In this document: piece after piece, positions 1 to 8,866 of the stretch | Layout of the letters: each line of letters starts with the position of its first letter | How positions within the stretch are numbered: position 1 is the stretch's first letter | NCBI GenBank assembly: GCA_016124445.1 | Contig: WGNR01000011.1 | Coordinates: forward strand, 62,001 to 126,000 | Source of the DNA: a bacterium | GTDB lineage: Bacteria > Planctomycetota > Planctomycetia > Pirellulales > Pirellulaceae | Reading direction: 5' to 3' | Length of the DNA: 64,000 bases | Program-made: the position numbers and the translations under genes | Notes under the pieces: model-generated | What the model saw: the letters and a program-made list of their open reading frames with translations, nothing else | Database searches by the model: none | What the model was told of the DNA's origin: nothing

Positions 1-2
1 TT

Positions 3-689
3 TCGTTTACGCTTGGCTTTCAAACCCGCGTTAGTGCGGTGATTGCCGCGATCTTCGTGATTTCGTATGCCGAGCGCGCCCCGATGCTGGCCGGGCTGCT
101 TGAACCACTGCTTTGCCCGGTGCTGCTGTACATGTGCCTGGCTCCCAGCGGGGCCTACTACTCGATCGATGCCTGGCTGCGAAAGCGCAGTGGGAACGAC
201 CAGCCGGTTGCCGATTCCTACGCAGCGCATATTGCCGTTCGGCTGATTCAACTGCATGTCGTGGCGTTCTACCTGATGATGGGGTTGAGCAAGCTTGGCG
301 GCATCAGTTGGTGGAATGGTAATGCCATGTGGTGGCTGATGGCTCAGCCCGATCATCGCCTGGTCGATTTGACGTTCCTTCGTGGTGAAAAACTGCGGTT
401 GCTGGTATTCGCCTGGACCCACCTGGTTGTTTTGTTCGAGTTAGTGTTCGGGCTGCTGATTTGGTTCCGAATCTGGCGTCCTCTTTTGACGGTTCTGGCC
501 ATTTTCCATTGGTTGGGACTCGGACTAGTTACTGGCCATTGGGAATTTGCTATTCTGATGAGCGGCCTGAGCCTGGCTTTCGCTCCTTGGCAAACCCTTG
601 CCGAGCCGGTGGAAGAAGCAGTTCAGCAATCGATTGCAGAGCAACCTCTGTCCCGCCCGTCGCCAGAAACCGCCGAAGCAAGCGTCTAA
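3..689 (+). CDS. HTTM-family integral membrane protein, C-terminal part
   Basis: The reading frame is open to the left edge of the window, so the gene starts outside it and only about 228 C-terminal residues are seen. They contain several hydrophobic segments that look like membrane helices, with the pattern of the HTTM family: a conserved stretch near SKLGG, then WWNGNAMWW, then helices with WTHLVVLFELVFGLLIW. HTTM proteins are related to the membrane part of vitamin K-dependent gamma-carboxylase, but most bacterial members have no known reaction. The last 30 residues are hydrophilic and Pro/Glu-rich. The next gene follows 43 bases later on the same strand. Family assignment is by eye and the substrate is unknown. 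Confidence 0.7.
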   Translation, partial: SFTLGFQTRVSAVIAAIFVISYAERAPMLAGLLEPLLCPVLLYMCLAPSGAYYSIDAWLRKRSGNDQPVADSYAAHIAVRLIQLHVVAFYLMMGLSKLGGISWWNGNAMWWLMAQPDHRLVDLTFLRGEKLRLLVFAWTHLVVLFELVFGLLIWFRIWRPLLTVLAIFHWLGLGLVTGHWEFAILMSGLSLAFAPWQTLAEPVEEAVQQSIAEQPLSRPSPETAEASV

Positions 690-732
690 CGCCGCGCTTC
701 GATTACCACCGCCCTCTTCTGGAGTCCCGCCT

Positions 733-1641
733 ATGTCCAGCACACCACGTATCACGCGTCGTCACCTGTTGACGGCCACCGCAGGTCTCGCTGCAGCCGG
801 ATTGGCTAGCCGCGAAAGTCTCGCCGCCGAACCGATCGCCGACCGTAAAGCTCCCAAGTTCAAGCTCAGCCTGGCGGCCTACAGTTACCGCAAGCTGCTG
901 CAAGATCCTAACTCTGGCGTCACGCTCAACACGTTCATCGATGACTGTGCCAAGATGCAGCTCGATGGGACCGAGTTGACCTCGTATTACTTTCCGGAGC
1001 AAATCACTGACGAATACCTGTACGGACTCAAAGGTCACGCGTTCCGCCAAGGGCTCAGTGTTTCCGGCACGGCCATTCGCAACGACTTCTGCTTTCCGGC
1101 CGGAGAGAAACGGGATGCCGAGATTCAGCACACCAAGATGTGGATCGAACATGCTGCCAAGCTCAGTGCTCCCGTGATTCGCGTCTTCGCCGGGCACCAG
1201 CAAAAGAATGTGGCCGAGGACGAAACGCATCGGCTGATGGTCGAAGGCCTGAACCAGGTCTGCGAATATGCCGGTCAGCATGGCGTCTTTCTCGCCCTGG
1301 AAAACCATGGTGGACCAACGTCGACGGTCGAAGGCTTGTTGAAGATTGTTCGCGATGTCGAAAGTCCCTGGTTCGGGGTCAATCTCGACACGGGCAACTT
1401 CCACAGCGAAGACATCTACGGCGATCTGGCCAAGGTGGCACCCTACGCCCTGAACGTTCAGGTGAAGGTCGTTATCTCGGGGCCTGACAAAAAGAAAGTG
1501 CCGACCGACTTCGGCCGTATCTTCAAGATTCTTTCCGAGGCCAACTACCGCGGGTTCGTCGTTTTGGAATACGAAGAAAATGAAGACCCTCGCCAAGCCT
1601 GCCCCGAGTTCATCGAGAAACTCCGCGAAGCGATGGCCTAG
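733..1641 (+). CDS. Secreted sugar phosphate isomerase/epimerase-like TIM-barrel protein
   Basis: The 302-residue protein begins with a Tat-type signal (RRHLLTATAGLAAAGLA), so it is probably exported folded. The mature part has the AP-endonuclease-2/xylose-isomerase TIM-barrel pattern: LALENHGG near the middle, GVNLDTGN after it, and VVLEYEEN near the C-terminus. These carry the acidic and His residues that bind a divalent metal in this family. Planctomycetes have many such proteins near sugar-catabolic genes, and the real substrate cannot be read from sequence. The ATG at 733 is chosen because the twin-arginine signal follows it directly. An upstream TTG in the same frame lies inside the previous gene. 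Confidence 0.8.
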   Translation: MSSTPRITRRHLLTATAGLAAAGLASRESLAAEPIADRKAPKFKLSLAAYSYRKLLQDPNSGVTLNTFIDDCAKMQLDGTELTSYYFPEQITDEYLYGLKGHAFRQGLSVSGTAIRNDFCFPAGEKRDAEIQHTKMWIEHAAKLSAPVIRVFAGHQQKNVAEDETHRLMVEGLNQVCEYAGQHGVFLALENHGGPTSTVEGLLKIVRDVESPWFGVNLDTGNFHSEDIYGDLAKVAPYALNVQVKVVISGPDKKKVPTDFGRIFKILSEANYRGFVVLEYEENEDPRQACPEFIEKLREAMA

Positions 1642-1665
1642 GCGGGATCCTTCAAGCCAACAAAA

Positions 1666-1695
1666 AAGGACGTCCATCTTGCGGTGGACGTCCTT
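1666..1695 (-). terminator. Rho-independent terminator of the M1 peptidase gene
   Basis: A perfect 11-bp inverted repeat (AAGGACGTCCA / TGGACGTCCTT) with an 8-base loop lies between two convergent genes. Read on the minus strand the stem is followed by a run of six T, which fits a terminator for the peptidase gene ending at 1724. The same stem could weakly stop transcription of the plus-strand gene ending at 1641. Confidence 0.8.
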
Positions 1696-1723
1696 CGTTG
1701 GTTCTTGGCTGAGTCTGAGAAGC

Positions 1724-4369
1724 TTACTTCTTTGTCGATTCGTCGAGCTTCTTTTCCAGGTCTTCCAGCTTTTCCTTCAGCTTGTCGTTCGACTTCTCGA
1801 GATTGTCGAGTTGCTTGCGAAGTTCCATCAGTTCCGACGGCTTCGGATCGACTTCTTTGTCCAGCTCTCCGATCGCGGACTGAGCTGTTTTCGAGATCTC
1901 TTCGTTGTTGGTTGCGTCCGAGTACGACTGTAGGATCGGTCGAACTTCTTCGATGCCAAGTTGGCCCAAAGCGCTCAGGGCCGCCTTCTGGACCTCAGGA
2001 CGAGCGTCGTTGGCAAATGCCGCGATTGACTTCATTGCCGCTCGAGAGGCCTCTGGGCCGTCGCTGAGCCGTGCCAGGGCCTTCATCAGCTTGGCCAGCC
2101 CGCGGGTCGAATAGCTGCCAGAACGCTTTTGCAGCTGACGATTCAGGTCCGCTGCATATTGCGACGATCCACTGGCCGACATTGCGTCAACGGCGGCCTC
2201 GGCGATCTCGTTGCGGAACGACTCCTGGTTCAGCAGTTGTCGCAAGTATTCTCCAACGGCTGGATCGGAATACTTGGCCAGGCCGGCAATCCAAACTTCG
2301 GCGATGGCCGGATTCTTCTCCGATTTGGCCGCAGCAACCAACTGCTCAACCATTTCCGGCTGGTAGCCCTTGGCGAGCCCTTTGGCCACTTCCAGGCGTA
2401 CCCGGGCGTCCTTTGGCGTAGGAAGCGAATGAAGGGCCTTCTTGGATTCGTCGTTGTTGATCTTGCCGAGAGCCTTCGCGGCTTCAATTCGCACGCCGTA
2501 GAAAGGATCCCTTTCAGCGGCTTGCTGGATCGCAGCGATCCCTTTGTTCGTTTTCTTCTTGGCCAAGGCCTCGATGGCCAGGATGCGGGCTGGAGCACGC
2601 TCGGCGTTCTCCAATTCGCTCAGCCACAAATCTTCCGGCTTGTCAAAATCGACTTGAGCCAGCAGCGTGTACTCAGGATCGAACTCGACCATCGATGGCT
2701 TGCTCGGTAGTGAGACGTAGAACTCTTGCTTGGCCTCGGTGATCTCTTCGGTGTGCGTAATGTACTCGTTGCCGCACAAGAAGACGAACGTCGCCGGGAA
2801 GTGGAACAGCATGACTTCGTCGTCGACCTTCTGTGTCTGTTCCATAGTGATTTTGGCGAGCGAAAGTTTCGGGTCGTATTGGTAGCGGATCTTCAGGTTC
2901 GGGTGGCTGCCGTGATAAACCCACTGGTCGAAGAACCGATCGAACGTTCGTCCGCTGGTTTCCTCGAATGCCGCTTGCAGGTCCGGTGTGGTGACCGAAG
3001 TAAACGCATGCTTGGCCAGGTAACTCTTGATCGCCTGGCGATACATGTCTTCCCCCAGTTGGCTTCGCAGCATGTGCAAAACCCAGCTTCCCTTCGGATA
3101 GGCTCGGAAATCGAACTGCTGGCCAGAGTTGGTATAGCGTTTCCAGACGATTGGCCGCTTGTCCTTGGCCCCACTGGGCAGAACGCGATTGGATGCGTCT
3201 TTGTAGAGCCCGTACAGCATAGCATCGCGGCCGAACTTTTCACCTTCGTACAAATGCGTGTAGAAGGTCGCGAAACCTTCGTTCAGCCACAGGTGGCTCC
3301 AGTCTTCACAGGTCACGTAGTCGCCGAACCACTGGTGCGCCATCTCGTGGGCATCGAGTCCCCGCGACGTGCGAATGTTTTCTGTCTCGGGGGCGAACAG
3401 CGTTCGATGGGTCAACGTGGTGATCGTGGTGTTTTCCATCCCGCCGGCCATGAAGTCGCGAATGGTGACCTGATCGTACTTGTCCCACGGATAGGCGACG
3501 CCAATTTCCTTCTGGTAGAAGTCCATGATCAAAGGGGTGTCCTGGAATGACGAAGCGGCGTACTTCGACAACGTTGGCTGGCTGTAGTAGCCCAGCGGAA
3601 TGTTGCCGGCCTTGTTTTCCAGCTTGTCGAAATAGCCGGCGACGACACAAATCAGGTAGTTGACGTGCGGCTTCTCTTGCAGCCAATGAACGGCCTTCAG
3701 CTTCGTTTTCGGATCGATCTTTTCATCAATCTTGCGGCCGTTGGAAACCACCGTCATGTCGGTAGGAACGTGGCAGATCACTTCGGTCGTCGACTTCTCG
3801 TTGGGGTAATCGAAGCAAGGGAACCAGTATCGAGCGTAATGCGATTCGCCCTGGGTCCAGCAGTGAGTGTCTGCCTTCGGGTATCCCATCTCGGCCGTGC
3901 GGAAGTAAAAGCCTCCCTTCGGCTCGCAGTGATGATGGATGGTGACCCAGCTTTCCTCGCCGACTGCAATGGGCTTCTCGAACAGGATGGTCAGGTCCTT
4001 GGTCGTGCTGTCGAACTCGGCGACCGGCGTGGAGCCTTCGACCTTGCTGATCGAGAGATCGAGAGCATCCAGCTTTAACTGGTCCAACGGCTTGCGAAGC
4101 GGAACGAAGCGGATGGTCGTGGTGCCGCCGACCGTTCGCTTGTCGAAGTCAGGCGTGATGTCGAGCTTGATATGCGTGACATCGACCTGGCGAACCGGGG
4201 CATAGTGAGGCCCGTCGTTGTCCAGGTCGATCCCAAAAGCAAGCCGAGCCGCAACCGATTCGCAGTAACGGCAAGTGCAAGCAGCCTCTTCGGCCAGGGC
4301 GATCGAGTAAGCGAACGGAACCAGCAGCAACCCTGCCAGCAAAGAAGCGGTCAAGCGGAAAGATTTCAT
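1724..4369 (-). CDS. M1 family aminopeptidase with C-terminal HEAT-like repeats
   Basis: This 881-residue gluzincin aminopeptidase should cleave N-terminal residues from peptides. A signal peptide covers roughly residues 1-26, so it acts outside the cytoplasm. The M1 signatures are complete: the substrate-binding GGMEN at 309-313, the zinc motif HEMAH at 341-345 and the third ligand E364 in WLNEG. From about residue 590 to 840 alanine-rich helical repeats of the HEAT/PBS type replace the usual M1 C-terminal domain. The last 35 residues are a charged coiled coil. It follows the response regulator gene by 60 bases on the same strand, and the hairpin at 1666-1695 ends it. Function is confident; the natural substrate is unknown. 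Confidence 0.92.
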   Translation of the reverse strand: MKSFRLTASLLAGLLLVPFAYSIALAEEAACTCRYCESVAARLAFGIDLDNDGPHYAPVRQVDVTHIKLDITPDFDKRTVGGTTTIRFVPLRKPLDQLKLDALDLSISKVEGSTPVAEFDSTTKDLTILFEKPIAVGEESWVTIHHHCEPKGGFYFRTAEMGYPKADTHCWTQGESHYARYWFPCFDYPNEKSTTEVICHVPTDMTVVSNGRKIDEKIDPKTKLKAVHWLQEKPHVNYLICVVAGYFDKLENKAGNIPLGYYSQPTLSKYAASSFQDTPLIMDFYQKEIGVAYPWDKYDQVTIRDFMAGGMENTTITTLTHRTLFAPETENIRTSRGLDAHEMAHQWFGDYVTCEDWSHLWLNEGFATFYTHLYEGEKFGRDAMLYGLYKDASNRVLPSGAKDKRPIVWKRYTNSGQQFDFRAYPKGSWVLHMLRSQLGEDMYRQAIKSYLAKHAFTSVTTPDLQAAFEETSGRTFDRFFDQWVYHGSHPNLKIRYQYDPKLSLAKITMEQTQKVDDEVMLFHFPATFVFLCGNEYITHTEEITEAKQEFYVSLPSKPSMVEFDPEYTLLAQVDFDKPEDLWLSELENAERAPARILAIEALAKKKTNKGIAAIQQAAERDPFYGVRIEAAKALGKINNDESKKALHSLPTPKDARVRLEVAKGLAKGYQPEMVEQLVAAAKSEKNPAIAEVWIAGLAKYSDPAVGEYLRQLLNQESFRNEIAEAAVDAMSASGSSQYAADLNRQLQKRSGSYSTRGLAKLMKALARLSDGPEASRAAMKSIAAFANDARPEVQKAALSALGQLGIEEVRPILQSYSDATNNEEISKTAQSAIGELDKEVDPKPSELMELRKQLDNLEKSNDKLKEKLEDLEKKLDESTKK

Positions 4370-4429
4370 GATTTGCTTAATTTAGGGGGAGAATCAGTTT
4401 GCGCGATATCGTAAGTCGATAGTTCCAGC

Positions 4430-5848
4430 CTAATCATCATTTTGCTCTGAGGAAAGCAGGCCGTACTGTTCGCACTTCTTTTTTACGGTCGTGCGATGAA
4501 TGCCCAGCACGCGTGCGATCGCCAGATATTGCCCGTCGAAATGTTCCAGCAGTTGCTGAAGCATTTCTTTTTCAGCCAACGATTGAAACTTAGCCCATAG
4601 ATTCTCGGTGTCAGGCTGGGAAAGTTGTTCGCGAGTCCATGCACGAATGTCTTTCGCCAGGTTCGATTCCACATCTAGATGATCGCCAGAGCCGTCGAGC
4701 CAGCTTTTTTCGACCGGCGGCGGTAGATGTTCCAGCTCGATGATGCCGTTACGAGCCAAAATATGGGCATGTTCAACGGCGTTACGAAGTTCTCGGACAT
4801 TGCCGTACCAAGGGCGCCGGCTAAGTTCCTGCATGGCGGCCGACGAGATCCGTAGCGGCTTGCCATATTCTTTCTCAAGCAAATTGAGAAAGTGGTTTAC
4901 CAGCGGCGGAACGTCTTCCTGACGGTCCCTCAGCGGGGGCAGGTCGATCTGGAAGGTGTTGATCCGGAACAGCAAATCGTGTCGGAAGGTGCCGCGTTGG
5001 ACGCAATCAGAAAGATTCTGGTGCGAGGCACAAACGATCCGGAAGTCGGTCTTTTGCCCAGCGGTGCCCCCGACCGGGACGACTTCACGACGTTCCAGGG
5101 CTCGCAGCAGCTTGGCCTGGGTGGCGAGCGGAATCTCGGCGACTTCATCCAGAAACAACGTGCCGCCATTGGCCTGTTGCAGAAAGCCTTGCTTCTCCTG
5201 GGCGGCACCGGTGAATGCTCCGCGAACATGACCAAACAGTTCGCTCTCGATGAGCGACGGTGTCAACGAGGCGATGTTGACAGCGATGAAAGGCCGATCG
5301 GCTCGTGGTCCGTAGCGATGAATGGCCTGGGCAACCAGTTCCTTCCCGGTACCGCTTTCGCCTTGGATAACGATCGGTGCAATACTGCCTGCGGCCAGCG
5401 CGATTCGTTTGAAGACCTCCTGCATGGCCAGTGAAGAACCAACCAGATCGGCCGCGACATTCTCAGGGCGGACTTCGACCTCTTCAACCTGGGTGGTCAA
5501 TGCCCGATCGATCACTGAGCGAATGTCTTCGACCGAAAACGGTTTGACCAGGTAATCGAACGTACCCTGACGAACCGCCTCAACGGCAACTTCCAAGTCG
5601 CCAAACGCCGTGATCAGCACGACTGGAGTGCCAGGGGCGATCTCTTTTACCTTCGGCAATGCTTCCAGCCCTGACATGCCGGGCAGGCGGACATCGAGAA
5701 ACATCAGGTCAGGCCGCGATTCTTTCAGCAGATCGAGACCTTGCTCGGCCGTCGACGCGACGCGGACTTCGTGCCCCAGCTTGGTCCCCAGCTTTTCGAT
5801 CGCCCAGCAGACGCTCGATTCGTCGTCAATTACTTGAATGTTCGCCAT
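4430..5848 (-). CDS. Sigma-54-dependent response regulator (NtrC family)
   Basis: The 472 residues hold the three domains of an NtrC-type activator. The receiver (about 1-120) has the phospho-acceptor D52 and K102. The AAA+ domain (about 135-370) has Walker A GESGTGKE at 163-170 and the sigma-54 contact loop GAFTGA at 210-215. A Fis-type helix-turn-helix sits at the end (YLAIARVLGIHRTTVKKK). It should activate sigma-54 promoters when phosphorylated by the kinase encoded 9 bases upstream. No target promoter is evident here, although the downstream M1 peptidase gene is on the same strand. Confidence 0.95.
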   Translation of the reverse strand: MANIQVIDDESSVCWAIEKLGTKLGHEVRVASTAEQGLDLLKESRPDLMFLDVRLPGMSGLEALPKVKEIAPGTPVVLITAFGDLEVAVEAVRQGTFDYLVKPFSVEDIRSVIDRALTTQVEEVEVRPENVAADLVGSSLAMQEVFKRIALAAGSIAPIVIQGESGTGKELVAQAIHRYGPRADRPFIAVNIASLTPSLIESELFGHVRGAFTGAAQEKQGFLQQANGGTLFLDEVAEIPLATQAKLLRALERREVVPVGGTAGQKTDFRIVCASHQNLSDCVQRGTFRHDLLFRINTFQIDLPPLRDRQEDVPPLVNHFLNLLEKEYGKPLRISSAAMQELSRRPWYGNVRELRNAVEHAHILARNGIIELEHLPPPVEKSWLDGSGDHLDVESNLAKDIRAWTREQLSQPDTENLWAKFQSLAEKEMLQQLLEHFDGQYLAIARVLGIHRTTVKKKCEQYGLLSSEQNDD

Positions 5849-5857
5849 ACAGAACGA

Positions 5858-7261
5858 TTAGGTCCGATCACAAGGCAAATTGATTTGGAAACAGGTTTTA
5901 CCATCGACTCGGTACCAATCGATCGTTCCCCCGTGCAGTTCGACAATCTCACGAACTACCGGCAGCCCCAGCCCGGTTCCCTCTGGTTTGGTGGTTACCA
6001 GGGGCTCGAAGAGCTGATCGGCTACCGTTTCAGGCGGTCCCATTCCCTCGTCGCATACTCGAATTGTAATCGAATCTTCCGATTCTTGCCGAGTCGCATC
6101 GATCTCGAGGCTGCCCGATGTCGTCTCGCCGGCTTGCTCCCCAGGTACCGCATGGGCCGCAAGCATGGCCTCGATCCCATTGAGCAGCAAGTTCATCAAG
6201 CAGGTTTGCATCAGAACGAAATCACCAAGCACGGTCGTATCGGCAGGCAGATCGATCCGCTTGTGAATCGTCAGCCCGTGATGCTGGGCCTGCGGCGTGA
6301 CCATTTCGACGGTGCTTTCGATAAGCTGAGCGATGTTGATCGGCTTTCGCTGCAGGTCTTGCTTCTTTCCCAAACGCAGCATTGACTGCACCATGTGCTC
6401 GACCATCGCCATCTGCCGCTCGGCGACTTGCAGGCTTTCGCATTCAGGCAGATTGCAGTCCAAACGGTGCAAACCCAACGCCATTTGTCCGCCGGTCATG
6501 GCGTTGCGGATCTGATGTGAGAAGCCCGCTCCGATCTGGCCGAGTACCTGGGCTCGTTCCATCGTACGGACGCGTTCTTCGTATGACTTCAATTGCTGCG
6601 ACATCTGGTTGATCGCCAGTGATAGATCGCTCAGTTCGTCGTTGGAGTTGCCTGGGGGGACCTCGATGAATTCGCCCTGGGCGATCTTGCCGACCTGTTT
6701 CTGCAGTCGAGCGATCGGCCGGGTGATCCGGGCCACCAGAACCGACGCGACCAGCAGCATCGGCCCGACCGCGACCAGCCCCAGCAGCATCAACGGCCAA
6801 AACGACTGAGCAACGCGCAGGTCGTAGTTCTTTTTGGGAAACAGCAGATGCACGGTGACAGGCTCGCTGTCTGAGAGTCGCGACAGAACCGTGCTGTGGA
6901 AGTAATGCGTCCCGTCAATCTGGGCGATTTTCGAGAGGTCGACCTCGCCCGGCTTTTCGTCACCCACTAGTTGTTTGAGTTGCTCCTCGGGGATTGCGAT
7001 TGTCGCGCGAACCAACTGTCCATTGGCGTCGGTGACGGCCAATTGGGTGCCGGTCAGGCCTTGGATTTGTTCGAGCACTGGCTGTGAGAGAGGAAAGCGA
7101 ACTTCAGCCAATTGCGAGCTGATTGCCTGCAAGCGAGCTTGGACTTCCTCGCTCGTTTCGGTCTGAGCGTACCAGAGATTCAAGTACGAAAGCCCAAAGA
7201 CCGTCACCAGCGCCCAAAGGGCCAATGGTAGGGTAACCTGATAGATCAGCGGCCAACGCAT
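5858..7261 (-). CDS. Membrane sensor histidine kinase
   Basis: This 467-residue sensor has a membrane helix at about 8-30, a periplasmic sensing region to about 150, a second helix at about 152-177 and a HAMP domain. The H-box holds the phosphorylated His at H249 (FSHQIRNAMT). The ATPase domain ends the protein, with VCDEGMGPP and GTGLGLPV as G-boxes. The H-box resembles kinases paired with NtrC-like regulators, and the partner gene starts 9 bases after the stop codon, so the two form an operon. The signal it senses cannot be read from the sequence. The MoaD-like gene starts divergently 132 bases away. Confidence 0.92.
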   Translation of the reverse strand: MRWPLIYQVTLPLALWALVTVFGLSYLNLWYAQTETSEEVQARLQAISSQLAEVRFPLSQPVLEQIQGLTGTQLAVTDANGQLVRATIAIPEEQLKQLVGDEKPGEVDLSKIAQIDGTHYFHSTVLSRLSDSEPVTVHLLFPKKNYDLRVAQSFWPLMLLGLVAVGPMLLVASVLVARITRPIARLQKQVGKIAQGEFIEVPPGNSNDELSDLSLAINQMSQQLKSYEERVRTMERAQVLGQIGAGFSHQIRNAMTGGQMALGLHRLDCNLPECESLQVAERQMAMVEHMVQSMLRLGKKQDLQRKPINIAQLIESTVEMVTPQAQHHGLTIHKRIDLPADTTVLGDFVLMQTCLMNLLLNGIEAMLAAHAVPGEQAGETTSGSLEIDATRQESEDSITIRVCDEGMGPPETVADQLFEPLVTTKPEGTGLGLPVVREIVELHGGTIDWYRVDGKTCFQINLPCDRT

Positions 7262-7393
7262 CGACGTTTTCGCGTGGAAGAGGAGGTAAAACAGCCGCGT
7301 ATTTTGTGCCGCGACCCTGAAAAAACGCTACGGAAAGCATTATTATAGATGGTAATCGATCCCCCGTCGTTTGAGCGACTCGTAAGGATAGCC

Positions 7394-7657
7394 ATGGCCG
7401 TTGTCTTCATCCCAGCCCAGTGGCGCGACCTGACCGATCAGCAATCTCACCTGGAAATCGAAGCGGACACGCTGCGAGACCTGGTGGATGAGCTTGATCG
7501 GCAGTACCCGGGAATTCATACTCGGTTGTGCGATAACGGTACCGTTCGGTCATCGATCCAGATCTCGGTCGATGGCACGATTACCTCACGAAACCTGCGA
7601 ACGCCGGTCGATGCCGAAAGCGAAGTGCACTTCCTGCCAGCAATTGGCGGCGGCTAG
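7394..7657 (+). CDS. MoaD/ThiS family small sulfur-carrier-like protein
   Basis: The 87-residue protein has the beta-grasp pattern of MoaD: an early strand (VVFIPAQWRDL), a long helix rich in acidic residues, and a C-terminal Gly-Gly (FLPAIGGG). In MoaD and ThiS the terminal glycine is adenylated and carries sulfur as a thiocarboxylate for molybdopterin or thiamine synthesis. No partner (MoaE, MoeB, ThiF) is nearby, and the extra final Gly after GG is unusual, so the carrier role is inferred. The ATG at 7394 is preferred over an upstream start because the fold begins immediately after it. Confidence 0.8.
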   Translation: MAVVFIPAQWRDLTDQQSHLEIEADTLRDLVDELDRQYPGIHTRLCDNGTVRSSIQISVDGTITSRNLRTPVDAESEVHFLPAIGGG

Positions 7658-7709
7658 TTCGATCGATTCATCCCTAATCCCCAATAATCCCCCCTCAGGA
7701 ATTCTCGCC

Positions 7710-8861
7710 ATGCGATCGCTATTCTCACTTTCTCTGCTGCTAGCCATTCCATGTTTGGCGGTGGCCGCCCCGCCTGAAAACTTTGACGTCAAAGTGCTTG
7801 GCGTCGACGCCAACGAAGGCTGCGACGTGGCCGACTTCGACGGCGACGGCAAGCTTGACGTAGTCGCCGGACGCAACTGGTATCGCAACGGCGACTGGTT
7901 GCCTCGACCGGTTCGCTTGATTGAAGATGCCAATGGCTACGTCCATTCCAATGGAGATTTCGCCAAAGACGTCAACGGCGACGGCAAAGTCGACGTTATC
8001 GCCGGCGACTTCTTTCAAGGCCAGGTCAACTGGTTCGAGAATCCCGGCGAGCCAGGACTAAGCCAAGGGCACTTATGGAAGCCGCACCTGCTGATCGATA
8101 CCAAGCTGGGTACCAACGAAGCGACCGTCATGGCCGACCTGGATGGCGATGGCGTCGACGAGTGGATCACCAACGAGTGGAACCCAAAGAATCCGCTGTT
8201 GGCTTGCCGACTGACGAAGAACGACAAGGGTGAACCGCAATACACGTCGTTCAAGATTGGCGACACCAACGGACACGGTATCGGTATCGGCGATATCAAC
8301 AACGATGGCCGCACCGATATCCTGGTTGGTCAAGGTTGGTACGAAGGGCCTGAAGCGGGACCGTTCTCGGGAGAATGGACCTTCCATGCCGATTTCAACG
8401 AGCATCTTCCTTGTCCGATGTTGGTGACCGACGTCAACGGCGATGGCAAGAACGACATCATCGCGAGCAAGGCACATGGCTTTGGCTTGTGGGCCTGGCT
8501 TGCCAAGGGAACCGATAAGGACGGCAAGCTGACGTTCGAGGAAAAGATGATCGACGACACCTTCAGCCAGGCTCACTGCCTGCATCTGGCGGACCTGGAT
8601 GGTGACGGCAAAGATGATCTGATCACCGGCAAACGGGTTCGTGCTCATAACGGCAACGACCCAGGCGGAAAAGAAGCTCCCGTAGTCAACTACTACACCT
8701 GGGACGATCAGGGCAACTTCACCCGTCACACCGTCAACCGCGGCGATGTTGGCATCGGCCTGCAGATTCGCACGGCCGATATCGATGCCGATGGAGATAT
8801 CGATATCGTCGTGGCGGGTAAAGATGGCACGCAGATTCTGTTCAATCCGTTGAAAAAATAA
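7710..8861 (+). CDS. Secreted FG-GAP/VCBS repeat protein
   Basis: This 383-residue protein has a clear Sec signal (LFSLSLLLAIPCLAVAA) and at least six copies of an Asp/Gly-rich repeat of the form aDfDGDGkxDvvag. These repeats build an integrin-like beta-propeller in which the Asp residues bind calcium. Such proteins are abundant in planctomycetes and probably work on the cell surface in adhesion or polymer binding, but no enzyme domain is visible. The ATG at 7710 is chosen because the signal peptide starts there. The gene converges on the UbiD-like gene with only 5 bases between their stop codons. Confidence 0.85.
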   Translation: MRSLFSLSLLLAIPCLAVAAPPENFDVKVLGVDANEGCDVADFDGDGKLDVVAGRNWYRNGDWLPRPVRLIEDANGYVHSNGDFAKDVNGDGKVDVIAGDFFQGQVNWFENPGEPGLSQGHLWKPHLLIDTKLGTNEATVMADLDGDGVDEWITNEWNPKNPLLACRLTKNDKGEPQYTSFKIGDTNGHGIGIGDINNDGRTDILVGQGWYEGPEAGPFSGEWTFHADFNEHLPCPMLVTDVNGDGKNDIIASKAHGFGLWAWLAKGTDKDGKLTFEEKMIDDTFSQAHCLHLADLDGDGKDDLITGKRVRAHNGNDPGGKEAPVVNYYTWDDQGNFTRHTVNRGDVGIGLQIRTADIDADGDIDIVVAGKDGTQILFNPLKK

Positions 8862-8866
8862 GCGGC

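Noticed and set aside
703..1677. Minus-strand open frame of 324 codons opposite the TIM-barrel gene
   Set aside because: Shadow of a well-supported plus-strand gene with a signal peptide and family motifs.
2726..3550. Plus-strand open frame inside the M1 peptidase gene
   Set aside because: Antisense to intact zinc and GGMEN motifs; no independent start signal.
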